From Carnegiea gigantea (lineage: Eukaryota > Streptophyta > Magnoliopsida > Caryophyllales > Cactaceae), in contig JAKOGI010000003.1 in assembly GCA_029747015.1 (NCBI GenBank), positions 446,001-510,000 on the forward strand: a DNA stretch of 64,000 bases, written 5' to 3'. The position numbers were made by a program, and so were the translations under genes. The notes under the pieces were generated by a model. It was not told the origin of the DNA and did no database searches. It saw only the letters and a list, made by a program, of their open reading frames with translations. Shown here in pieces: positions 24,567-35,419 of this stretch; positions within the stretch are counted from its first letter, which is position 1, and each line of letters begins with the position of its first letter.

Positions 24567-25789
24567 CTAGATTTTCTTCTTGCTCTTCTCTTTGTGAGAG
24601 TAGTGATCTCTGAATATCACATGAGAACTCCTAATCCACCTCTCTATGATTTGGTCATTGGGATCAATGCCTCTAAGAAAGTCTTGTAACACACAACACA
24701 CAAGAACAACCTTTACTTGAATATCAAATTTCCAAAATGGCTCCACATCCAATACATGAAATAGCTTTTTAAGCACCCTGAATGCTCTTTCTACGAAAAT
24801 TCTCAAGGAAGAATGTCGCAAATTAAACAAGTCCTTAGCATTCATTGGTGGGAAGCTCTCATCGAACTCTTTGAGATAATAACGAACTTTCTTATATGGG
24901 GGAAGGAAGCCTTTTCGAAGAGCATAACTAGAATATAGCAAAAAATACTTTCCTAAAAAAATTCAAAAGTTTTATCAAGATCCTATACACTATATTTGAA
25001 TAGGGGCAAACTCCATAAAACAAAACAAATTTCTAAACCAAACCTTTCGGAGCACGAAATCCTCTTGATAGTGCATCATTTAGCACTCTAGAATCATGTG
25101 TTGATCCTTCCCAACCGGCTAACACATACATGAATTTGAGATCGTTAAAGGATACGGAAGCCAAGATATTTTGGGATAATGTACATTTTCTATTCCTATA
25201 CCTATCTTGATCTTCAATTAGAATAGATGCCCTCACATGAGTCCCATCTAAAGCTTCAATACAACCCTCAAACCATGGATAAAATTTAGAGTTATTCAAG
25301 ATTTTGGAAGGGGTTGAAGAGCTAGGAGGTGCACAAAATCAGGATATAATTTTAGATGGTTCCTAAAACTATGTGAAAATAGCTATGAATGGTCTAAGTA
25401 GATCGAAAAAACTTCCTCCAATCACCCTAAACCTCACATTGTGACCTATTAAGTGAAAAAACATTAGAAATTGCTCTCTCACACTCATATGCTTTGTGTT
25501 TACAAGAAGTGCCCTCCTTTCAAGCATTTCACACAATTTAAAAAAAAGGACCAGGTCTCATTCGAATTTGATTAAGGCAATGAGTATCCCCACAATACAA
25601 AGCACTACTGATATAAGTCTCTCGATCGATATCTCTATTGACAAATGGCTGATGCGGTATTTGAGAAACCATAGTATCATTATCGATGTCTCCATTATTA
25701 TGGTTCTTAAGCAAGGCCGCCACAGCCCCCCAAAAAGCACTGGTAGCACCAATGGCCACAGCTTCCTCCTCATTTAAATCATTGGCCAT
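24567..25789 (-). pseudogene. PIF/Harbinger DDE transposase, frameshifted
   Basis: On the minus strand, a catalytic first Asp lies in CIEALDGTHV and a second in AGWEGSTHDSRVLNDAL (25044-25299). An intron follows (donor after 25044, acceptor before 24952) joining PK-G to KYFLLYSSYALRKG. The third exon holds LRIFVERAFRVLKKLF with the catalytic Glu, so the DDE triad is visible. Upstream pieces (25300-25540) read LLVNTKHMSVREQFLMFFH and HIVLGTI but sit in different frames: a frame change near 25330-25345, another near 25360, and a TAG at about 25400. A further piece at 25538-25789 begins MANDLNEEEAVAIGA. The usual Harbinger length is about 400 residues, so most of the gene is present but broken. 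Confidence 0.85.
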
Positions 25790-26925
25790 CTAGGTAACAA
25801 GAGAACGGGATATATCAAAAACACAACAAATCTTAACTGCAACTAATTAACTGTAGTAGATACGCATGAGTAGGAAGTCATAGTATAAAATGCAATGCAC
25901 CTAAATGAAGAAACTGATCAAAATCTACAAGAACAGAAAGAGATGCATTTTTTGTACCATGCATGTGAATGGATCTTATTCCAACATACAACCAGTAAGC
26001 ACCCAAGTTTAGTGAACTTCACAATGCACCAACAAGCCTCTTTTATAGAAGAAAGCATGATCAGATTACAGTCAAACTAAAACCAATATAATATGATTAA
26101 ATTATAGTCAGAAATTAAGTATCCAACTAAACCACCAACTAAAACCACTTTTATAGAAGAGAGTAACAATCATACAAAGGAAAAAAAATATTCACAGGTT
26201 ACTTGGGTTCTCAAAAATAGATTATGGTTAGTTTATAATAAACAAATTCTGGTTTTCAAAAATAAATTCTGGTTAGTTCATAATAAACAAAAAGAACAGG
26301 AAGAGTTGTTTTGGCTATTGCTGTTATAGAGCAGCCCAAATTGTTCAATTTGTAATAACAGAAATATTTCTAATGCTAACATTCTATTGCCCAGATTCTT
26401 CAAGTTCTATTCATACCCAACAAGCTATCCAAATCCAGAAAGCATTCAGTTGCTGAAATATTTCTAAGCATACGCAACAAGCTGTCCAAACCCAGAAAGC
26501 ATACCAAAAAGCAGAGCCAGCAATAGACCAAACAAATAGGCAGAACAACATACCTGAACAACAATGAGCAGAAGAGAGAAAGAATTTGTCCAAAAGATAA
26601 CTTCTTCAAGTTCAACAACACTTAAGAAACCCTAACAAACCAAAACCAAAATCAACACTTATGCTCAGATCAATAAAGCCAGCAAATTAATCCCATGAAA
26701 AACAGAGACAAAATCCTAATTAAAAATCAGATGCCAAAACTCTAATTAAAAACCAAATGATAAAACCCTAATTACAAATTGAGTTAGGGATTTAAAGGGT
26801 GAGTTGAATTCAGAGAAATTGAAACTTTAGAACTAAAAACTTACTTGGAAAATTGAATCTGAAAGAACTCTCATGGTCGAATTTAGAACCTTATTAAACC
26901 ATACGCTTGTAGTGAGAGTCGAATT

Positions 26926-26928
<3 letters not shown>

Positions 26929-26962
<34 letters not shown>
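26929..26962. repeat. (AG)n microsatellite near the right end of the Harbinger element
   Basis: About 17 AG units, followed by a degenerate GAGAGAAG-rich stretch to about 27090 in which GAAGAGAGAGAAGCAGCGAG-like units recur. Confidence 0.95.
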
Positions 26963-26966
<4 letters not shown>

Positions 26967-27446
26967 GAGAGGCTTGAACAGAGAGAGGGGTTCAGCGAGA
27001 GTGCTTGAAGAGAAAGAGAGATTGTCAAAGAGAGAGAAGTAGCGAGTGTAAGGCCGAAGAGAGAGAAGCAGCGAGTCGAAGAGAGAGAAGCCGACTTCGA
27101 ACCCTAGGAAAATTATTTTACGGCCAATTTCGGGGGAAAATATTTTCCTTCATGATGTAAAATTATTTTTCCCTGAGAATGGTTTTCCCCTTCGCTTTTT
27201 ATCAAACAGCGTAAAATGGAAAAATTATTTTCCGAAAAAATGATTTTACCCCCTACCAAATACAGCCAAAATTTTAGACAAAATTTCCCCAATGGCTGCT
27301 CAAGATATTGTCTCAAAAACTATAGTCCGCCCTTAGATCTGGATTCCACTTCAACAAGGCACTATAAAAGATGGATCCAATTAAATAGATCAACTCTTAT
27401 AAAGATCATCTAAAATATTTTCATCATGAGGTTCTTTTCTTGCTAA

Positions 27447-27629
27447 CGCTCTATTCTTTTCGTTGGTAAATCCCAATTTACCAACCTCAACCAACTTTAA
27501 TCTACTTCCCGCTATTTTAACCAACTTCTACCCATTATAAAAAATTTAAACTACTTCAACCTATTTCTACCAATCTCTATCAACTTCACTCATTCTTCAA
27601 CCTATCTTTCCAACAAAAAGAACAGACCC
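27447..27629. mobile_element. MITE of the GGGTCTGTTCTTTTCG family
   Basis: The left end CGCTCTATTCTTTTCGTTGG pairs with the right end CCAACAAAAAGAACAGACCC. The flanks are TAA on the left and CAA on the right, an imperfect 3-bp target duplication as expected for Tourist/PIF-type elements. The body is CCAACCTCAACCAACTT-like. Non-coding. Confidence 0.7.
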
Positions 27630-29375
27630 CAAGTGTAGGCTTCTAACTTGTCCTCATTCCTGTGTTCTGTCTTTCCGGTCTTTGGGCTAGCTTTTTGGAT
27701 ATGAATCAGTTGATAGATTGGCCTGAATGTAAGCGCAGTTGGGCTTCGAAATACGTCGTTAGGCCTAAATAAAGTTGACGGGCCTTAATTACTGGTCCAA
27801 TAATGTTCAGTCCTTATAATCTGCAACAATGTGTACGGAGCAAAATTAAAGTTACACGTGGTGAGATTCAATTGCGCAAATAATATCCATATTTGGGAAG
27901 TGGCGTCAGGCCCGCTGGGAAAAATCCCCTGTTCCGTTCCACTGCCGCTCCTCCCACTCGGACTCACACTCTCAGAGTCTCATTCACTCTCTTAAAAATT
28001 CGTTCTCTCTCCCCGCATCTACTTCACTAAAACCCTAGCAACTAAATCTCCTTCCCCTTCTCACAAATTTCTCACTTTCGCACACTCTTTCTCTCTCTAT
28101 TTCCATACGTCGGCATTACTGACCGCCATTGATCACCTGTGATTTTCCAATTTCGGCAGAGATAAGCGATTAGGGTTTTCAAGACGTCTTCAGGCTTCGG
28201 CATTATCCTGTAGTGAGATTCTCCGAACCCTTAATCATTGCATTTTGGCTATATATGTGTTTAAATTCAGTGTTCATTCTTCTGCTGTTGGTGTGTATAG
28301 AAGGGGTTTGATGTAGGGCGCATTTCACTGATTGTCGTCTTCATTAGGGAAATGTGCTCTTTGGGTTCTTGGCCTTGCTTTGCGCCGTACTCGTATTCCG
28401 GGTGATTGAAGTCCCTGCCCACTATTTTGCCAATTAAAATCTCATGCTTTCTATGTAGCATTGTTTTATAATAGCTTTAGCAAACATGGGAAAATGGCAC
28501 TTCGAATTGTATTTCGTACGGATCGGAGTTGATTTATGATGTATATTTTTGTACATGATATTTCATTAGTTGGCTTTCCATCCTCTGGGAAATGTACCCT
28601 TCGTGAAGATTGCTTAGACTTGCAATGATGTAACAACTATTAATGTTCTCGAACTGGTGCATTTGCGTTGATATCCCGTAGGATAGTTATTGCAAAAGTT
28701 GTGCAAACCGGATACTGTGGACTACCAAACTGTGCTGCTCTTGAGAAGGCGGTGCAGCAATTGTGGAATTTTCTATTCTTGATGTAATATTTATGTGCCT
28801 CAACGCTTTCTCCCACTGAGTCTGCATGTGCTTGGATATCTATTCTTTAATAACCGTACACTGTATAGTTTGCTTGTGAGGCTGTATATTTTGTTTGCGG
28901 AGCTCTTAGAGGCTGTTTTCCTTATTTTCATTTAGAGAACATTACCAGCCCCCTATAAAAGCCTCTGTAAATAGGAACTTTGCACTTGAAGATCACAGGA
29001 CTATGCATTATGGTCTTCGCTGTTGTGGCTGATATATTGAAGTAAGTGGCAGCATTTTTTATTTTTTTTGGGCTGATTGTCGTTTGTGTCTGTCTGTATC
29101 TCCCTGTTTGTTTAAGTCATTGGTCTGGCAATTTAAGGTATTCCCTTCTTTCTGAATACAAAATGCCTTGTTGGAACTTTTATTTCATCTAGTTGATTTT
29201 GTTGGCATTTGTGGAACGCTTGTGACAGCTAAATTGGTGTTTTAGATTCGTGTTGTTGTCTATCAGTACCGCGGATAAAGTTATACAGTAAAAAAGTATG
29301 AAAATATTTTGTATGCTCATGGCAGGTGAAGTTCATTCCTACAGTTGTTTGGGGCGGGGGCCTTGTATCCAAAAA
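27630..29375 (+). promoter_or_regulatory. Promoter and long 5' leader of the FDM-like gene
   Basis: Sequence becomes C/T-rich and gene-like around 27950-28100 (CTCTCAGAGTCTCATTCACT, then AAAACCCTAGCAACTAA), consistent with transcription starting near 27950-28050. Between there and the start codon at 29376 are about 1.3 kb without a conserved frame, probably one or more 5'-UTR introns. The last acceptor could be GGCAG at about 29326 or TACAG at about 29344. Confidence 0.45.
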
Positions 29376-32300
29376 ATGGGACACTTTCCCGATGAAGAGA
29401 TTGATATAAGTGAGTCAGAGCTGGATGATTATATAAGCAAGGTCTATAAGCAATTGAAGAAAGGAGAATATAGAGTTAAGGCATCCACAAGCTATTTCAG
29501 GTGTCCATTTTGTGCTGCAAAGAAAAAGCAAGAATATTTATACCATGATCTGTTTCAGCATGCCAGAGGAATGGGCAAGAGCTATAGGAGTGAGAATTTA
29601 AGGCAGAAGGGGAGCCACTTAGCATTGGTGGATTACTTGGACAAATATCACCGTCCTAGAATGTCATCAAAATCTTCTGAGAAGAGTGAGTCTCATGCAA
29701 GGCATGATAAATATAAGAAATTGGTGGATTACCCAGTCAAATATGATGGTTCCAGAAGGTCATCAAGACCTTCTGGGAAGAGTGAGTCTCATGCAAGGCA
29801 TGATATATATGAGAAATCGGTGGATTACCCAGACAAATGTGACGGTCCTGGAGTGTCATCAAAACCTTCTGAGAAAGGCGGGCGTCATGCAAGGCTTGAT
29901 AAAAGCGAAAACTTGGTGGATTACTCAAACAAATATAAGCATCCTACAATTTCATCAAAACCTTCTGAGAAGAGAGAGTCTCATACAGAGCATGATAGAA
30001 ATGAAAAGGTGGTGGATTACTCGGACAAAGATTACAGTCTTAGCACGTCATCAAAACCTTCTGAGGGGAGTGAGTCTCATGTTAGGCATGATAAAAATGA
30101 AAAATTTGTCTGGCCATGGAAGGGCATTATAGCTAATATCCCTGTCCAAAAGGAAGGTAACAAATATGTTGGGGAAAGTGGAAGTAAGCTGAGGGACGAG
30201 CTGGCAAGAAAAGGTTTTAACCCTTTGAAGGTAATTCCTTTGTGGACTCACCAGGGTCATTCTGGATATGCAGTGGTCAATTTCAACAAGGATTTTGTTG
30301 GTTTTGGTAATGCAATGTCATTTGAGAAGTCATTTGCATCAGATTCCCATGGGAAACTAGATTGGCATAGGGAAAGGTCCCGTGGAGACAAATTGTATGG
30401 GTGGCTAGCAAGAGAGGATGATTACTACTCATCTGGTATTGTTGGCAATCATCTTCGCGATAATGGAGATCTGAAGTCAATTGCTGATCTTGAGTTTGAA
30501 GACAAGCAGAAAACTGAAAGTCTAGTAACGAGCCTCACAAAGACAATTGAAGTTAAGAAAATTCAATCCAAAGAGATGGAAAACAAGCTACAACAGACCT
30601 CTGCTTCCTTGAGCAAATTGTTGCAGGAGAAAGATGTAATGATACAGGGGTTTAATGATGGTATATGAAAGTTACCTGTTTGCGTGGCAATATTTCATTT
30701 CAATCCTTTTGGTTCTGTGAACATTTTGTTCTAGCTTCTCTGCCAATGAAGTCCGAGCTGAAAACTATGTTGCTTGTTTATTTTTCTTTGAGTAGAGATT
30801 AAAAGGATGCAGGAAAAGACCTTGAAAGACACAAAAAGTATACTCATTGACCATGAAAAATTCAAGAAGATTCTGGAATCTCGGAAGGAGAAACTGGAGC
30901 GACATGAGAAGGAGTTGGAAAAGCGTGAAGCTGACTATGACAATAAGATAGTTAAGCTCCGACGTCTGAGGAAAATGGTATAACTTATTTTAAAGTTGCT
31001 AGTTGTATTGACATTGCATCAGTCCTCTCCCCCTCATGTGACGTAATAAGTGAGGTTGCATAGGCAAACAGGAGTAAATAAGCGAGGAACTGTTAGCATA
31101 TGAACCGAATTGTCCGTCCTCTGCAAAGCATAAATTTTTGACTTGTATCTTTTATTGGTGTTATAACATGGTTTGTTATGTCTGAATATGACTTCACCTT
31201 TAAGAAATTGTGAGAGAGATGAATTGGCTGATACTTTTTGAGAAGATTTAGACTGGTTCTTCAGGGCAAGTTATGTTCGTATTTAGATGGCCTCTGAATG
31301 AATTTGTCTTTGAATGAAACAGCTTACATATTCTCTTCCCAGTTAATTATCTGGTAAACAAGTCTCTTTCTTTCAGAATGAGTCGGCAACATTGGAGCAG
31401 AAGAAGGCAGATGAGAATGTGCGAGCACTCGTTGAGAAACACAAGGTTAATAATTTCCTGAATATGGATGATTCTATTGCTGGATCCATAAATCAAACTT
31501 GCAATGGAGTGCGCCTTTCTTATTGTTCATCCATTGTGATTGATAGGTGGAGAAAGAGGAACTCCATAAGAAAATCATTGATCTACAAAAGCAGATTGAT
31601 CAGAGGCAAGCACTGGAGTTACAGATTGAGCAATTGAAGGGAGCTGCTCATGTTATGGAGCACATGGGGAGGGATGTTGAAACCCAGAAAAGGATGGATG
31701 CCATTAAAGAAGAGCTGATGGAGAAAGAGGAAGAATTAGAGGATCTGGAGCAGCTGACTCAGGCTCTGATAGTAAAAGAGCGGAAATGCAATGACGAGTT
31801 GCAGGAAGCACGTAAAGAGTTGATCAATGTAAGTTGCTTCTTCTGGCCTAAGTATCAGATGGTAGCGTAAGAGATACAATGGCTGGGCTGATGCTATACA
31901 GTAAATGTAAATCTAACTTTTGTATAGGGCTTAAGACCCAGCAGAGCTATTCGTGCTACCGTTGGTGTGAGAAATATGGGGGTACTAGAGGAAAAAGCAT
32001 TTGAAATTGCAGCAAAAGCGAAGTACCCTGCTGAAGAAGCACCAAGTAAGGCAGAAGAGATGATCTCACTATGGGTGAAGTACATCGAAGATCCTGACTG
32101 GCATCCTTTCAAAATTATTCGTGAGAATGGGGCAGATAAGGTATGATATGTTCTACAATAACATGGTTATTTCAATCAACCAAGCATCTTTTTTAGTCAC
32201 TTAAAAGATGAGAAATTTGAATATGAGCAAACTTATTATGTTGGAATTGGAACTTGGACCATTGCGTTCATATACAGAAGCCAAATACCCACTCCTAGCT

Positions 32301-32917
32301 TTTAAAGTATTGACATGACTGTAGGGTTATGATATTAGTTCATTAACGTCCAAGGACCCCCCCCCCAAAAAAAAACAAAAAACAGTACAAAAAGGTGTAA
32401 CAGCTGATTTAGCTGCTAAGCATCGAAGGAAGTTATACGAATAGTTGATTGAGGTATCTGTGCTGTTGTTTGCTCCATATTACGCGAGGGAATAGCTCTT
32501 TCCCAGTTTCTGCTAAGCTGACCACTAGTTTCCAAACAGTATGCTTATTATGGTTCACAGTTGTTGGACAACTAACATGCCTTAGAAGAACACAAACTAG
32601 TTGCTTTTAAAATCTTTGTCATGCTCCCTCCACCCATCATTTTCGCACCATTACTTTATTGATGACCTTTTGTGTTGTCTGCTTAGGCGGTTATCAATGA
32701 AGAGGATGAAAGACTGAAGAGTCTGAGGAATGATCTGGGAAATGAAGCTTATCTGGCTGTGACTAAAGTACTGAGTGAGCTGAATGAATACAATCCCAGT
32801 GGTCGATACCCAGTGCCTGAACTTTGGAACTTCAAGGCAGACAGAAAAGCGACACTTAAAGAGGGAGCAGAGTATATATTGAACCTTTGGAGGGTGAACA
32901 AGAGAAAAAGACACTGA
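29376..32917 (+). CDS. FDM: XS/XH-domain protein of the FDM/IDN2/SGS3-like family (RNA-directed DNA methylation)
   Basis: Six coding exons: 29376-30660, 30796-30977, 31377-31445, 31547-31828, 31928-32140, 32687-32917; phases agree and give 753 residues. Order: zf-XS finger (RCPFC 42-46, LFQHARGMGK from 59), five 32-residue repeats (87-246), XS domain from FVWPWKGIIANIP (about 244-360; YVGESGSKLRDEL and GHSGYAVVNF visible), a long coiled coil (about 370-605), and an XH domain (about 610-745; DPDWHPFK, INEEDERLK, NEYNPSGRY, LWNFKADRKATL). Arabidopsis FDM1-5 and IDN2 share this layout, bind double-stranded RNA and help DRM2-dependent DNA methylation; the same role here is inferred. I chose the ATG at 29376 because the zf-XS begins just after it; an in-frame ATG at 29298 adds a 26-residue cysteine-containing leader unlike the family. 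The repeat tract is the odd feature. Confidence 0.95.
29634..30113 (+). repeat. Five in-frame 96-bp tandem repeats in exon 1 of the FDM-like gene
   Basis: Units start at 29634, 29730, 29826, 29922 and 30018, exactly 96 bases apart. Each encodes 32 residues following Y-x-x-K-x(6)-S-S-K-P-S-E-K-x-E-S-H-x-R-H-D-x-x-E-K-x-V-D. The spacing keeps the reading frame between the zf-XS finger and the XS domain. Units differ by several substitutions, so the array is not very recent. Confidence 0.95.
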
Positions 32918-34624
32918 AATTACTTAGGATTCTGAAACTGACTATTGATGGTGTAAATTGGTGTTCACTGACCAAGATCTAACTGCTTAATACCTTTCCT
33001 TACTGTCATGGTGCTAGTTGGAAATTTAAAGAGTTGGATTTTGTATGCTTCCTGCAGGTCGTGAATGAATCACTTGTATGTTGGGATAATGTAATAATTA
33101 AGGGCTTTGATTATGCAGTGCTTATGGTTTGAATAATGGGCTTTTGGCAGGTCGGTGTTTTCTTGACCAAGTGCTCTAGCCTAATGATTGAGAATATTGG
33201 ACACCAAAACCTGTAATCATGCCTTGAAAGACAAATCCTGCTGGAGGGCATGAAAGACAGCCGAAAGAGCTTTAAAGATTGACCCATCTTTTTGTGATAA
33301 TTGTAGCAAAGATGCGTGAGGTAAACAGCACTATTGACACTACAGAAGGTGAATTGGAATAGGGTATCCTATGTATTCCTTTCTAGTTTCTTTGTTTATG
33401 GCATGAGGAATCCAAAGATCATCATCTGGCCAACAGGAATGTGGTGATCAGCTCAAAAGTGTACGTTGAAACCCACACCATTGCTCCCCTATTCCCTCAT
33501 TTTCAGGGCTACTGAACTCCCCGCCAGACATGGTGGCATTGCTTGAGATTACGGTACTAGCTATGCATGACATTATATTACTACTGGTTGCAAGGATCAG
33601 CCCCTACTCCCTTCTCATAGGCCTCATCTGCGTCGCAATTTTTATGTGGCCACTTCTCTGATCCTCACAAACTAATTATATTTCTATCCTCCCTTTGCAA
33701 GTGACGGTGAGTTTCACACTTGCTAGCTTATACTAGCGTGATTGAGTTTTTCCCAATATTGCTATTATTTATTGTTTTGATTAAGTATGCTAGCAATGTA
33801 TTAACTATTACCTGTTTGAATGTCAACTGATTTCGAAATTTACTACTAAGCAAAGCTTTATTAATTATTGGTAATTTGTCACCTATGTACAGTAGATGAA
33901 TGGATTTTGAACTCATAGGTGAAGCCGTAAAGTTGTGAGGCAATTCTGATACTAAAATATCGAACTTAACACACCCTAAAAGAGCTGTGGGATGTGCAAA
34001 ACATGAACGACAGAAGAAGCTATACAATTACAAAAAGAATAGAAAGACCAGAGGACTTGAAGCAAACAATGAAGATTCTCATTTGAATTGAGCGTCTGAG
34101 AGAATAACACCAGGTGCAATGCATCTCGAATTTTAATTCCACTATACCATCTCATGCCCATCTACTACCATATCTCATATTTGGAAAGTTCATTAGGCTG
34201 CGGGCTAACACATTTTTAGAAGCCACTTCAGCCCCTCTTTCCATACTAATACTATACCATTACGGCATTCCCCCCCCCCCCCCCCGGCGGTGCGAATTAC
34301 GCTTCACATTCCCTCCAAATCTACAATTCCCCACAAATACAAGAGAAGAAACAGATTACATTCCAATCTGATTCCCTCAAACCCAGATTGAGAAAAGCAA
34401 AAAAAGGTACGTTTTCTCAGTTAACTTTCACTTTCCCCAACACAAGCTCAAAAACTGTACTGCACTCTTCACCTTTTTGACCCTATTAAAACCTGGCCTG
34501 GCGCCAATATACGGTTAAAATAAAACTAAAGAAAATAAAAACTTTAAATCTTTAATCAAACATTAAGGCGGGAGATTTGAAATGTAGTTAACTTCTGTCT
34601 CCCGCAATTTTTTTTCTTATGGGT
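32918..34624. other. 3' region of the FDM-like gene and intergenic space before the convergent expansin gene
   Basis: The first 150-250 bases are probably the 3' UTR of the FDM-like gene. The rest lacks a gene. A C run lies at 34271-34285. The last bases before 34625 are the 3' UTR side of the minus-strand expansin gene, so the two genes converge. Confidence 0.5.
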
Positions 34625-35377
34625 TTAGACTCTGAAGTTCTTGCCGGTGAAGGTTTGACCAAATTGCCAATTAGAGGGGACAACGTTCCAAGAGGTGGAG
34701 GTTCTCCGATCACTGCCAGTGACCCTGAAGGAGAGAGACTGACCCACCAAGACCGCGTTGGATTGCCAGTTCTGCCCCCAGTTGCGGCTCATTGGCATCC
34801 AGTTAGTCTTTGATCCCTTGACGCTCGCCCTCACGATGTCCCCTGCACCAGCCACGTTGGTGATCAGGACTAGGTTGAAGTATCTGAACCCGTTGATCGT
34901 GAACCTCATCCCTCCCCTCTTGCGGCATGGCACTCTGCGTAAATATCGCCCATGTTAGAAGGGCAGTTTCGTCATAGCATTCAAAGATGAAAGTTTGATC
35001 TCAGTAGCACATTGAAGACCGTGTTTGTGTGGTACTTTTTGTGGGGGGTTTTCTACCTAGAACTAGGAGCTGATGGACTAATGGCCTGTCTCTTTTTTTC
35101 AGGAGGACATGCAGACATGCATGCGCCTCGGAGATCGCTCCCCGTTCTGTTTCTTCCCCAAATCTTCTATGAAAATGTACGACATAGCCCAGAATTTCTG
35201 GGAAAAGTTGGCAACTACCAAGGCAAATGCAGCAAGAAATGGGAACGGTCAAAAAAGTGAAAAAAGACTAAACTAGGCTATTTCACATTGGATCTGGAAT
35301 CCCATTTTGATGAAAGTGATGTTCAGTAAGTCCTCGGCCCATGGGCCCAAGATTGACTGACTATATACATCTATACT

Positions 35378-35419
<42 letters not shown>

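Larger units (their letters stand above)
22339..27267 (-). mobile_element. PIF/Harbinger DNA transposon (4.9 kb), internally decayed
   Basis: The left end begins GGGTGTGTTTGGTAAGG; the reverse complement of the right end begins GGCTGTATTTGGTAGGG. The two continue to match imperfectly for about 50 bases, including ATTTTTTCG(G)AAAAT. AAA flanks both ends (22336-22338 and 27268-27270), fitting a 3-bp target duplication. Inside, on the minus strand, are a Harbinger DDE transposase with a spliced intron and an ORF1-like remnant; on the plus strand there is a captured host gene fragment. A (GA)n run lies near the right end. Frame breaks in the transposase mean that it cannot move itself, although the ends still look recognisable. 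Confidence 0.85.

Noticed and set aside
29298..29375. Upstream in-frame ATG as the start of the FDM-like protein
   Set aside because: Adds 26 residues unlike the family and overlaps likely 3' splice sites of a leader intron; the ATG at 29376 fits the zf-XS start better.
29686..30132. 148-codon frame overlapping the FDM-like exon 1
   Set aside because: Shadow frame of the five 96-bp repeats; because the period is a multiple of three, every frame stays open across the array.
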